The notes beneath the pieces were generated by a model. That model was given only the letters and a program-made list of their open reading frames with translations. It had not been told where the DNA came from and ran no database searches. A stretch of 64,000 nucleotides of DNA, taken from Alisma plantago-aquatica (taxonomy: Eukaryota; Streptophyta; Magnoliopsida; Alismatales; Alismataceae). Every line of letters begins with the position of its first letter. The stretch's first letter is position 1. The stretch spans positions 882,185,335 through 882,249,334 of the forward strand of contig OY856410.1 of NCBI GenBank assembly GCA_963693085.1, given 5' to 3'. This document shows positions 41,800 to 52,502 of this stretch, one piece after another. A program made the translations under genes and the position numbers.

Positions 41800-44644
41800 A
41801 TAAGGTCATGAGTTGTGGAAACACTTGGGGAAGGAAGATGATGCTTGTGGTTGTTGTAGGTGTTGGCAGTTCATGCTGCAAACAGTTGCTCCTTATGGTG
41901 GCTTCAACTCCTAGTGGTTGTTGTTGTAGAGCTGCTTGTAGCAGCTCTATCTTCTTGTGGTGGTTGCTTGCAACAACTCCAACACCTAGTTGCTACTTGC
42001 AGCAACTACTACAAGAGGCGGTTGCATGCTTTCTCTTCTGGGATAGCATCAATTAGTGGGGAAGGTTTTAGGTCACCTCTCTAGGTAAGGGATGAGGGTT
42101 TTTGCGAGGGGTTGGGTTTGGTCAAGGTGTCTGGGGGTTGGGTGTTATTTTCTCTTTTCTTTGTAATTAGGTGCTATGTGGACTGATCCAGCCGTGTCCA
42201 GGTTGTCCCTTGGACGTGTCCACGCGATGTCCGGCTTACAAATAAAAAAATATGAACTTGGATACACTGGAAACATGTCCACGTGTGTCCATGCTGGACA
42301 CGTGCCAGACACGGACACGGCAGCCGCCGGGAAGTGTTTGTGCTTCCTAGACTGCAAAGGTAGGTGTAACTGTGGAGTAGGTGTGGTTCTCTCTTTTCTA
42401 GGTATTGCCACCTTTTAACCATATTGTCTTCATCTATTTGACCTATCCTCATATATACTTGTTCCTTTTTACTTGAATTTGCACATGGTTTCTTTATCAT
42501 CTAGACGTTCTCTTTTCATTGCTGATTTAATTTTAATTTTCCTGAGTTTCATGTAAGACAGAGAAAATGTGTGTAAGTCAATATAGTTTTTTATACAAGG
42601 GATATACAATCCCATTGCAACCTTCACTATATGCAAATATGTGGTTGTATACTATGTGTCTTGTTTGATCTAGTTGTCTAAGTGTTGTTTCTTTTTCTCC
42701 TTCAATCACTACCAAATTTGGTAAGCAATAGATAAAGATTAGGAGTTTAGAGGTTCTTAGCAATTCATTTCCTAAAGCAGATATCTAAATTTAGGAAGTA
42801 GGATGCGAGCAGCCATTGTCCTACGGGCTTAAGCATGAAGCAACCGATAAAGCAGGCACTTTCTGAATGTAACGCGTGCAAGGCATCGTATAAACCAATT
42901 TTTCTTTTTCACATATTTTTGTTGGACTAACCCATACCTTCTTTCCAATTAAGCGGTCCTAAAAAGCTAATTAAGCAGGTCACGAGAAGCGGGATAAAAG
43001 GGGACAAAGCTGAAACAGGCGCACACTTTACAAGAATACTCTTTGCCAATTGTAAATTGGCCAAACCGCTTAAGACATAAGTGGCCGCTTTTTAACTCAC
43101 TAGGACTTGTAATATCTTTTTAATAAAAATATTACAAACTTCAATCATTAAAAAGATAGGATATTACATTGCATATTATGAATGAATATCTAAAAATCTC
43201 AAATAATTTGTAAAAATAAATGTATGAATACTAGTTCTGAGTTCAAGTTTTAAATTTTATTTGTAAAAAAAAGTTTTATATGCATGTTTTTTTTGCATTA
43301 ACCATGCTTTCTTTTAATTTTTCTAAAAAATGGTAATCCATTCCTCCTGTCACCTAGGCGGATTAATCATGCGACCTCTTGGTCGTACATCATCAGTTTT
43401 AGCAACTGGGTGCCACTACTTTGGCTTTCTTTGAATTTTGATAACACAGACTAAGGATGATGGTTATTAGTTATATTAATGTTTTTTTTTTCTTTATTTT
43501 TTTGTTTATTAGGTTTAGCCTACATTGTGCCTGTGTGTGATGTGTTCTGTGTGTGCATTTCTGTGTGAGATAGTGTGTGTGTGTGTGGAGAGAGAGAAAG
43601 GGAGCTTGTGCCTCATGTCATGTGTTTTCATGAAATTTAATGCATGAATGTGTGACGTGGTTTATCATGCAATTTTTATAGTTTAGGTAACATCTGAGAT
43701 TTTACAATCATCAGAATGGTAATTATTGATTTTCTGAGTTATCATTAATTTGAATGTTCATAAAATTTTATCGAGTTGGTATACTTCTCGACATGAAGGA
43801 ATTTTTAAGCAAACCTAATCAACATACTAAACTTCTTATCCATGCATTTGAAAAACGCTTAAAAAAATTCATGTGCAAAATAAGATAGGAAGCAAAGAAG
43901 CCTATGCCTTAGATTACTATTAAGAGTTTTAATTATAGCTATAACTGTATGGATAGGAAAATATGATCAGAATTTGACGTGGTTGCAATACTATGAAGAT
44001 AACTTTTATAGTTTCAGATATCGTTTAAAAGTTGAAAATCATTTGAATGGTAATTGTTGATTTCCCGTGTTACCGTTAATTTGAATGTCCATAAGTGATT
44101 TAGGATGGACTTGTAATACATATCTAATAGCCACAGCGCTTTGGGCAGTATTTGCCCACTAAGACCCATAAAATGTAGGTAAATATATGTATGTGTTTGT
44201 GTGTATGTGAGTGAGTGAGACAGACAGAGAGAGGGAGAAACTATCTTGATTTATTCCTACACAGTTGATTGCACTTGTGCCAAATTTGTAGTATACTTCT
44301 ATGTTTTTCCACAATTTTCCACATAAGTCCTCAGTTCTACACTTCCTACTTAGACAAATGAAATGCATAATGTATTATGTATATATCATGTATTGCCTCC
44401 TACTATATAGACATGTACCACGTAGCATGTACCACTAGTGTATATGTATCATGTATTGGCTACTGTTATATATAAATAATTTAATATATTACTAGTTAGT
44501 AGTTACTACATTGAGTATGTTATAATTGAGTTAATTCCGTTATTTTATACTCATCACATGGTTTATGTATTTATAAAAGTTCCTTAAAAATATATTATTC
44601 ATATACATATATGTGTAATTTACTATAAATTATATATGAATGTA
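41800..44644. other. Unassigned spacer with hAT fragments and simple repeats
   Basis: No gene is supported; the open frames at 41808-42084 are TTGTTG-rich low complexity. GTGTCC/GGACAC motifs cluster at 42185-42330. 42960-43105 ends CCGCTTTTTAACTCACTA, like an inverted hAT-B left terminus. GT and GA runs lie at 43570-43605. Confidence 0.35.
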
Positions 44645-44737
44645 GGCTCCCACTTTTTCAAAAAGCGCCCGCCTGACGATCAAGCGGCCACAACGTGTTG
44701 TCCGCACGCCTCCCGCTTCCCCCTTTTTTAAACATTT
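44645..44737. mobile_element. hAT-B right-end fragment
   Basis: AAAAAGCGCCCGCCTGACGA...CCGCACGCCTCCCGCTTCCC closely follows the right terminus of hAT-B (29934-30022). The left partner was not located. Confidence 0.5.
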
Positions 44738-44859
44738 TTTATAAATAATGCTGATTTTATGATATTTACATTCATAATTTCATATTTGTAAAATATTAAA
44801 TAATGAAATTATTACATAGTATTACATACAATTTAAGCTAAATCACGACCTTAACTAGA

Positions 44860-45540
44860 ACTAATTGGCCCTAATTTGAACTCATTTGATCTAAATTTGA
44901 TCTAATTTGACCTAGTTTGCCCTAATTTGGCCTAAATCAGACCTAATTTTGTATAACATGACCTAATCAGACCTAATTCCCTAAATTTTCCCTATATTGA
45001 CCTAAATGAGATCAAACTAATGTGGCCAAATTTGACATAGTTTTACCTAAATCAAACCTAATTTTTGCATAATATGATCCAATCAGACCTAACTTCCTTA
45101 AAGTTTCCCTATGTGGACCTAAGCAAGACCTCATTTGGCCAAATAAGACCTATTCTCAAAGTCAGACACATTTCCCTCAATGAGACCTAATCTGTCCAAA
45201 TGTGACATAATTTGGCATAAATCAAACCCTATTTTGCATAAAATGACCTAATCAAACCTAACTATCCCTATTTACCCTATATTGATCTAAATGAGGCCTG
45301 GCATGGCCAAATCAGACCTAATTTCCCCAAATTAGACTTGTTCCCCAAAATTAGGCATGTTTTCTCCAAATCAGACCTAATTTACCCAAATTTGACCTGA
45401 TCTGTGATAAATCAGACCCATTTCAACCATAAAATGACTCAAGTTGATCTGATTTGATCAAATTCAGTCCTAACTTATGCCAAATTGGCCTTTAAGTCGC
45501 TTAATTTGGGCCTAACAGGCCTTAGCCGGTCACTTAGATC
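44860..45540. repeat. Degenerate array of CCTAATTTGACCTAA-type repeats
   Basis: Variants of CCTAAATCAGACCTAATTTTG recur across about 680 bp. A longer block (CCTAAATCA.ACCTAATTTT.GCATAA.ATGA) starts near 44929, 45046 and 45213, so there is a higher-order period of roughly 120-165 bp. It appears to be interior to a hAT-A-like element, whose right end follows. Confidence 0.7.
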
Positions 45541-45608
45541 ACCTACGCCCAGTTTGAGGCGCATTGCTCAGAGCCTAGGGTGCCTAGGTAGACGCCTTTA
45601 TAACTAAG
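45541..45608. mobile_element. hAT-A-like right terminus
   Basis: GGTGCCTAGGTAGACGCC and the final TTTATAACTAAG (minus strand CTTAGTTATAAAGGCG) resemble the right end of hAT-A. The left end and duplication were not found. Confidence 0.45.
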
Positions 45609-46602
45609 ATCAGGAGTAAGCCACAGTCAAGCTAAACAAGCAGTTATCGATTTCAAGGTATATTTAAATTTCTGCCAATGAAGATTTATTTTGAAGGTGA
45701 AGCATTTGAGCATCACTAAAATTGGATTTAGAGTGTAGCTTATACTTTACAGGGAATGATTACAAGTTAAAATTACGAGCATATTATGGCAGTCCCATAG
45801 ATGCCCGTCGGTGAACATGGTAAGGATCAAAATGAAGTGATGAAAATTAGCATATAGATGTGGGACAGGTTGGCTATATCTCTGGTTTAATGGTCTGTTT
45901 GCAATTACGAGGTTTTAGTTTATTTCTGAAATTTACTCAGGTAGCAGCTGTTGCCCTTTAAATAGTTGACTCCAAGGTTTGCTTAAAGCAGAGATGAGGA
46001 TCCGAGACTACACTGCTTAGGGTGTCAGCAGAAAAATGTATACGCTACTCTCTTTTCCTGTTTTATCTTGATTTATTAGCTGCTTACTCTTTGCTGGTCA
46101 CATCAAAAACTATGTGACATTTTTTTGTAGACAATAGACAACAAATTAGAAAAGATAACATCAAAATTATGCCGCAGCTCACTTGCTTTCATATATCATA
46201 TGCAGATGCAACAATATGTTTCTGAATTGCCCCAGTATTTAGTTAATTACCAATTAGATGAAGATCATTTGTATAAGGCTACTAAGACTCATATGAAAAT
46301 AACAGCTAGGACGTTAACCCAAAATCAGAACATATAAACTAAATCTGTATGCATTTCACATTTAGCACCTAGCTGGATTTGTTGAAGTACAATGATTGAA
46401 ATAATAGCTGGATTTGTTTCAGATGAATGGAGTTCTAGATATAATCAACCACTTCATGTAATATATGTTAAATAAGATGATGAAGCAACGCATGTGTTTT
46501 GAAGCAGAAAAGATAACAATGTGTCTAGGTGAGAAAAAGAGGACAACAATATTCCAACACCTGATGCAGTAGCATGTTTTATTCCTGTAATAACGCCACG
46601 AC
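45609..46602 (-). other. 3' flank of the host gene, possibly intron and last exon
   Basis: AT-rich, with no repeat family recognised. If the GTAAGT at the end of the gene frame is a real donor, a short last exon and the 3' UTR should lie here; I could not identify it. Confidence 0.3.
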
Positions 46603-47205
46603 TTACTCTGCGCAGGAATCAAGCAAGCGGTCAATATCGCCTTCGGCAGAATCTGCCAGTTTCTTCTCCTCCATCCTCTCGATTTCTTTCATCCACAAGC
46701 TCGCGTGAATACGCTGCTTCCTGAGCCTGTAGTCCTCGTCGGGATCGCGCGCCCCTCCTGCAGCAGACAGTGACAGCTGATGAGCCTCCCATACCCCATT
46801 TACTGGCGCCTTCTGCTCCTCCGGCTGTTCGATTCGGCCGCTCTTCATGCCCTTGGCAGCCATCCGCCGTTCATCCCAGCGCTCATCCATCTCCTCCAGG
46901 AAGGCCTTGGCTTCATGGTCATCCGCCTCACCACGAGCGGGTAGAACGACCTGAGCGGGGGCGGATGAGGAATCCGGGAAGTGGACGTCGGTCTCCCATG
47001 GAGCGCGAGAAGACGGGGTAAGGTGGTCTGGCAGCCAGGCAGACTCCCAGGCCTGGTCCCACTCGTCGTCGCTGGGACTTCCGTTGTTGGAGGGTGGAGG
47101 GGGGTGAGCAGATGAGAATGGGCGGAGTTGGAATCGTCGGACTGATGGTTCCAGGTGATGGTGTGCGGAAAGAAGTAGTCGACGTATACCGGGACAGCGG
47201 CGCAT
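46603..47205 (-). CDS. Host gene: probable mitochondrial protein, tentatively GCD1-like
   Basis: The frame encodes 200 residues from ATG at 47205 to TAA at 46603-46605. Residues 1-35 are Arg/Ser/Leu-rich with no acidic residues except one Glu (MRRCPGIRRLLLSAHH...), typical of a mitochondrial targeting peptide. Then comes an acidic segment with conserved-looking DDEWDQAWESAWLPDHL and SRAPWETDVHF, a region ALVLP-like QVVLPARGEADDHEAKAF, and a charged C-terminus ending DIDRLLDSC. This layout reminds me of the plant GAMETE CELL DEFECTIVE 1 family of mitochondrial proteins, recalled from memory and not checked. GC-rich codon use contrasts with the AT-rich surroundings. A GTAAGT donor overlaps the stop, so the true C-terminus may lie in another exon. 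Confidence 0.75.
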   Translation of the reverse strand: MRRCPGIRRLLLSAHHHLEPSVRRFQLRPFSSAHPPPPSNNGSPSDDEWDQAWESAWLPDHLTPSSRAPWETDVHFPDSSSAPAQVVLPARGEADDHEAKAFLEEMDERWDERRMAAKGMKSGRIEQPEEQKAPVNGVWEAHQLSLSAAGGARDPDEDYRLRKQRIHASLWMKEIERMEEKKLADSAEGDIDRLLDSCAE

Positions 47206-47512
47206 GATACGTGGTTGACGGAATGCAAATGCAGCTAGCTGTGTTCTCTTCCAGTCGTACTACATGCTCGCTAAAACCTCTCGTCTGTCGCCGTCGCGGG
47301 CCTGCCGTGAAAGGCGGATTCGTTGTTTTTTCTGATAGTGGGGATTTTGAATGTTTTCATTTTCATTGAAAGGGGAGTTCAGTCGATTACAAACAAAGGT
47401 TGTCTTTTTAATTCAATCTTCTTTTAGTGGTTATCGAACCCACAATGTATGCTACGAACCCAACCAATTGAGCTAACTGTTCAAGAGAATAAGTTTCAAC
47501 GAGTCCTTTCAT

Positions 47513-47515
<3 letters not shown>
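47206..47515 (-). promoter_or_regulatory. Upstream region of the host gene
   Basis: Contains the presumptive 5' UTR and promoter (GC-rich to about 47330, then AT-rich). No clear TATA box was recognised. The TA microsatellite and inverted-repeat element begin about 310 bp upstream of the ATG. Confidence 0.4.

Positions 47516-47551
<36 letters not shown>
47516..47551. repeat. TA microsatellite, left flank of the inverted-repeat element
   Basis: About 18 uninterrupted AT dinucleotides; the tract resumes on the other side at 47951-47981. Confidence 0.95.
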
Positions 47552-47556
<5 letters not shown>

Positions 47557-47946
47557 TCAGGCTAGAATACACTCGAGTGTACGGATCGCACAAATACACT
47601 CAAGTGTGTTTACATATCAAAACTATTTTTTACAAAATGTAAATCGTTGATCTTCACCTTCATACTATAACTAGGCTACATATAAATTTTGAGCCCATTT
47701 GGATGAGTGTAAGTCACTCATCTAAGGGCAACAAAATCGACGCGTGAAACTAATTTGAAATGTATAATTTTTACGGTCTTCATAACATGAGCTATACATA
47801 TCCAAATGTGCTCAAATTTTGTGTATGAGTTGTTCACGAGATGTTTAAGAAGATCAACAGATTAGATTTTCAAAAAAAAAATTGCATCATGAAAAACTAC
47901 TTGAGTGTATTCCACTCCGGATACACTCGAGTGTATTCTAGCCTGA

Positions 47947-47951
<5 letters not shown>
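47552..47951. mobile_element. 400-bp MITE-like element inside a TA microsatellite
   Basis: Perfect terminal inverted repeats of 30 bp start TAGAGTCAGGCTAGAATACA at both ends. (TA)n runs abut both termini, so the element appears to have inserted into a TA microsatellite. This resembles the rice Micron elements, which target (TA)n and are of similar size; identity with Micron is not established. No coding capacity. Confidence 0.9.
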
Positions 47952-47983
<32 letters not shown>

Positions 47984-48162
47984 ATTCAATCAGTCAACAA
48001 ATTTTAAATTTTTCCAATTTTTTATTTGTCTCTCTTTTCCCATTTTTCTCCCATTATATCACTTGTTAATTTGTTTCCTTTCTAAGCACAAACTCGTGCC
48101 ATGCACGAGCTTAGATCATTCTTGAACACAAAATTTTACATCTACTAATAATTTTAAGTTAA
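47952..48162. other. Remainder of TA tract and short spacer
   Basis: (TA)n to about 47981, then AT-rich sequence without recognised features up to the next hAT-like element. Confidence 0.5.
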
Positions 48163-48170
48163 TCCATGAT

Positions 48171-48821
48171 TAGGAATGGCAATGGTGTTGTGAAAAAATC
48201 ATATCTGCTAATAACCACACCACATATTACACCATATAACCGCACCAAATAGTTATGGTGTGGATATGGTTTTATATTTATAAAATAGTTGTGGTGTGGT
48301 GAGATGATGGTTCTAGAGTTAAAACTATGGATAAAAACCGCATCGCATATATTCATGTTAATTATATATAACTATATGTAGAATACTATCCTAATCACAT
48401 TATTTATTTATTGTCGTTGTTACATAGATTGCTAGATCTCTATTTTTAAAATGGAATTGATTGTCTAAAGAAGTGAGAATTTTCACTTTTTTTCTACAAT
48501 TACTACACATGTGGTTGTCTTCTTTGTACAACTAATAAACATACATGTTTCCTTTATTTATCGTCTATGTTGTTATTTTCATTTATTATGTAAAATTTCA
48601 TAAATTATGTATGATATTATAGTTATTAGTACAGAAATTTGTTCACGATTTGGTGTGGTGTGGTGCGGTGCAGTTAACCGCAGTTTTTTGACGGTACAAA
48701 TAAAGTTTATCATATTAAAAATCGCAGTGGATATGGTGTGGATATGGTGTTTGATTTTTCTATATGGTGTGGTTATGGTTTTGTTATAAACCGCACCATA
48801 TCCCCACCACTAACATCTCTA
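48171..48821. mobile_element. Non-autonomous hAT-like element, 651 bp
   Basis: A perfect 8-bp duplication TCCATGAT flanks it (48163-48170, 48822-48829). The ends TAGGAATGGCAATGG and, on the minus strand, TAGAGATGTTAGTGG form the TAGRGATGNNA-type inverted repeat common in plant hAT elements. Subterminal GGTGTGGATATGGT motifs are repeated in both orientations. No transposase. Confidence 0.92.
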
Positions 48822-48829
48822 TCCATGAT

Positions 48830-49795
48830 CCACCGTCAATATTTTATTAATTGCATAAGTGAGTATTTTTACATTAGTATTTTTTGGGTAGTAGCTACAG
48901 TTGGGTTTTTTATATTTGATGAATGTAGATGTTTGTTCATAACTCCAAGGATATTATAATGTTGATTTGTATGTAACTGGATAGAATGGTCTACTCTCAT
49001 AATAAAAATTTAATATAAGTTCTAGAAAGATATAATGGCATTCAAAATAGAACACATCTCCATTAGACTCTGTGTAAATATAAGAATAGGCATTATGTCG
49101 GGTCATAACAGGTTTAGATAGGCTTCTGCACGAACCCATATAATCAACTGGGATTTGCATCAACTTTTGGCATGGATTGTTGAAAAATTATGGCATGTAC
49201 CCGTCATTGTAATAAAGATATGTTTCGAGTTAGAATTAGATCGATCCGTATAGCGCATTAAGTGAAGATTATAAAATTAATATATAGATACATATCAATA
49301 TTATATATGAAGAAGTGTGAAGAGGTTGAGGTGCAATGTATGGTATTGAGTTTTGTATCTACATATAGGCTCTTTTATATTATATTATATAATAATGAGG
49401 GCATGAGATGCAATTTGAGATATATGTTTATAAATATAGGGATGTCCTTCAATTAAATAACTAAATATAAACAACTACAGGTTCCATACATAGTGTAAGC
49501 ATCGAACTGGGCCAACTCTCCTAGCTTGTGCCACACTGACATAATCTGACCCAAATCTAGTCCATATGACTTATATAAGTGGATTTGGAGGAAAATTTTG
49601 ACACTTATTGTATACAAGCCTAGCTCAACATGAAGTTAAGTAGACCAAAAATTTTTGATACTCATATTTATTACACATACAATCATATCTATCCATCCAT
49701 ATTGTATATATACACATCCATATTATGTGTATAATATGTATTGAATGCCCGCGCGAGTAGCCAAGTTATAATACTCATACATAGAGTAGCAGTGG
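48830..49795. other. Unassigned AT-rich spacer
   Basis: No gene, repeat family or terminal structure recognised. Confidence 0.3.
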
Positions 49796-51078
49796 TGTTA
49801 TAACCTCAATTTTGCTTGTATGATTAAAATGCAAATTTTCAAATGAAAGGGATTTGAATGGAAAATTGTATGAAATGTTTTCAAAGAATAGATTATTTTG
49901 TAATATTTCCCTGTGGATGCATGATTTTTTGGTTCATACTGATTTGATAAATCCAATAATGATAAAAAGGGAAAAAGAGATGAAAGAAATCATATAATAA
50001 GAAAAGGGAAAAGAAATAAAAGTAAAATATGTGCACATGAGAGAATTATGTAGAATTCTTTGGAAAGTGATATGGATGACCACTATTGATTAAGTTTTGG
50101 TTTCTAATGAGAAAAGAAATCAAAATAAAGAAAATAGAAGAGAAAGAAAGAGACAATTGAATTTTAATTGCATAAAATATGTCTTTCAAGTGGATGACTT
50201 GCATATGAAGAAAAGTTTCTTTTATTTTCGAGTTTTGGTTCCAAGATTTACACATGAGTAAATTAAGTCATTAAAGAGTTTTTCTTAGATTTTGAAAAAT
50301 CCTGAAAGTGTGGATAATACAAATAGAAAGTATTAAATGTCACGTTATTTTGATTTCTATTGGAAATATAATTTCTGGCGTGTGTGATGTCAGTTGTGGG
50401 ATCATATATCTGACAATGGAGCCATCGTCACCCAGCTCGTGCCTAGTTCGAAAAGGAGAACAGGAACAAAGGTTTTCTGGATCCATTTTCTCGTCGATCC
50501 TTGAATGAACCTGTTTGGAAATCATTTCCTTGGATCCGTAAGGCAAATCTGAGTCGACCTACCCCCGATTTTCCCTAGGGTTGAGATCTCTAGAAGAATC
50601 CCCTAATATGCAACCATCCATGATCGACCCACAGGTATAAATAGGGAGGTAGATCCCCTCTGCAAACTCACACATTGTCTTGCGAGTATCTACGAGACTA
50701 GACAAACTCATCCCTATGTTCAATTTCATCACAAGGTTTGATTTTCACCTCTGTTCTCACCGCTACCCTCGTCGGAGACTCTCCTCATTGCCCTATCGAC
50801 TCGGACCACCACTGGTGGAATTGAGACCATGGTCGAGTTTGCCGAAGCAAAACAAAGGTGGGCGTGCTTCCAATTTTTTGTCAGGAGGGCGAGATTGTGG
50901 AGTCAACCCCTTAGTTGAACAATTGCTCGTGCGGGAGGAGAAGCGAAGGTTGAAGATAACCTTGGGTGGAATTACTTCTCTACCCCACCTCTTATTCAGA
51001 ATAGGTAAGGGTATTACTGTCCTTTCATGTTTCATTTTTTCATTGCTTAAGTGAGTTTCCTCACAGGCCCGGGTGTCA
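49796..51078 (+). repeat. LTR of a gypsy-type element, plus orientation
   Basis: It starts TGTTATAACCTCAATTTT, very like the gypsy LTR at 55942 read on the minus strand (TGTTATAACCCCAATTTT), and ends GGGTGTCA. CCA and a degenerate primer site TGGTATGAG follow. It has a good TATA box at 50636. No second LTR lies in the window to its right before the CACTA at 51923. Confidence 0.6.
50636..50643 (+). promoter_or_regulatory. TATA box of the LTR at 49796-51078
   Basis: TATAAATA in GGTATAAATAGGGAGG, followed about 30 bp later by CACACATTGTCTTGCGAG, a plausible start region. Confidence 0.6.
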
Positions 51079-51081
51079 CCA

Positions 51082-51922
51082 TGGTATGAGTGGATTGGCT
51101 CAAGCTTGGCCTCGTTGGCGCGGCTGAAAATAGCCTAAGTAATTAGGTGGCGGCCCATGATTGGTCTAAAATTGATTTTTCTTGTTAAAATCATAACTTA
51201 TTGTAGGATTACCCGAGGGGGACATGCTAAATATGGTTTTTGATCAGAAAAATCCATAGAATCCAATAAAATTAAGTTTGAGTCTTAAATATGCTTGTAA
51301 CTCAAATAGTGTGTAAAGGTTCTACCTTTAATGGGTTTAATTAATTGAACACCCTAAGTTTGAAGATTAAACGATCTAATTGTGTTCCTTGGCTGTTTTT
51401 AAGCAAAGTTTAGCCTTTTGACTTAAAAAAGATGGATTAGATCAAATTGGGTGATAATTATGTTGGGTTTTAGGGGAGGGAGAGAAGGCAGCAAAAAAAT
51501 TTTCTTCCCCCCAAACCCAGAATAAAGGAAACGTGTCAACGTCTATACAATAGGAAGGATGGTTTGTAGAGGCATACCTTGTCCCGAGGCTTGCTTGGCG
51601 ACGTTACCTCATAGCTTGTGTGATCTTCACCTCCGGTCTTGGATGGTGTCTTTGCAGCTCCTGGTCTCATCGGAACTGTTGGAATTGACAACTGTACTCC
51701 GAGCGGCAGAAATCTCCCGCCTCTATAGTAGTCCACACATACCACCTGGAACTCTGATCGCCTTGTCGCACAAGGCATCGGAAGGAGTCATACCCTCCTA
51801 TCAGTGTACTAGTCACCGACACACTCTCCTACAACCAATTGCCTTTCTGCATTTGTCTTTCCCTTGTTGTGCCTCCCTTATCGGGTAGCACTTGCTCGGG
51901 CTCTCCTGGTTACCACAACAAG
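51082..51922 (+). other. Possible internal remnant of the preceding LTR element
   Basis: It starts with the degenerate primer site. The rest (open frames 51536-51888) has no gag or pol motif that I recognise. Confidence 0.35.
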
Positions 51923-51954
51923 CACTACTACATAAATGGTTTATAACGTCACTT

Positions 51955-52497
51955 TTAAAGGCGTCGGTTGTACAAATACACCGACACCTAAAACCTTAAG
52001 CGTTGGTTTAATAAAAAAACTGACATCTATCTGTGAAGGGCGACCAAACACGAGTATTGCTTTTATTCAGTGTCAGTTCCCTAATTATAAACTGACGCCT
52101 AAAATTAACTGCCAAATCCAAAATTTCCAGCGAAAAAAATTACCTCCAAATTTTAACATATGGCGTCAGTTATTAACTATTAAACTGACGACGAAAGGTT
52201 ATTTGCGAGACAGAAATTGGGCACATTTTGGTTGTCGATTTTAATACAATGACCGTCGTTTATGCATTTTCCCGCGTTGTTCCCGGGAAATTTTTCACAC
52301 CCTTTGAGGGTCGGTTTTCTAACAAAACCGACGACTATGGTCATTAATCGAGAACAATTTTTTTAATTGGCATATGTAGATAGACGTCAGTTTTTTTCTA
52401 GTAAAAACCGACTAGTATCATTGAGAATAGGTGTTGGTGTGTTTGTAAAACCGACACCTATAGTTTTATGTGTCAGTTTTATTTAAGAACCGACACC
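51955..52497. repeat. Subterminal repeats of CACTA-2
   Basis: Repeated GGCGTCGGTT, TGTCAGTT, AACCGACAC and similar variants in inverted pairs. More variants than in CACTA-1 imply an older or less constrained copy. Confidence 0.8.
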
Positions 52498-52502
52498 TAA
52501 TG

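Noticed and set aside
32488..43104. Pairing the hAT-B-like end at 32496 with the inverted end near 43102 as one ~10.6-kb element
   Set aside because: Flanking octamers AAAATTGG and GGACTTGT do not match, and another complete hAT-B copy lies between them.
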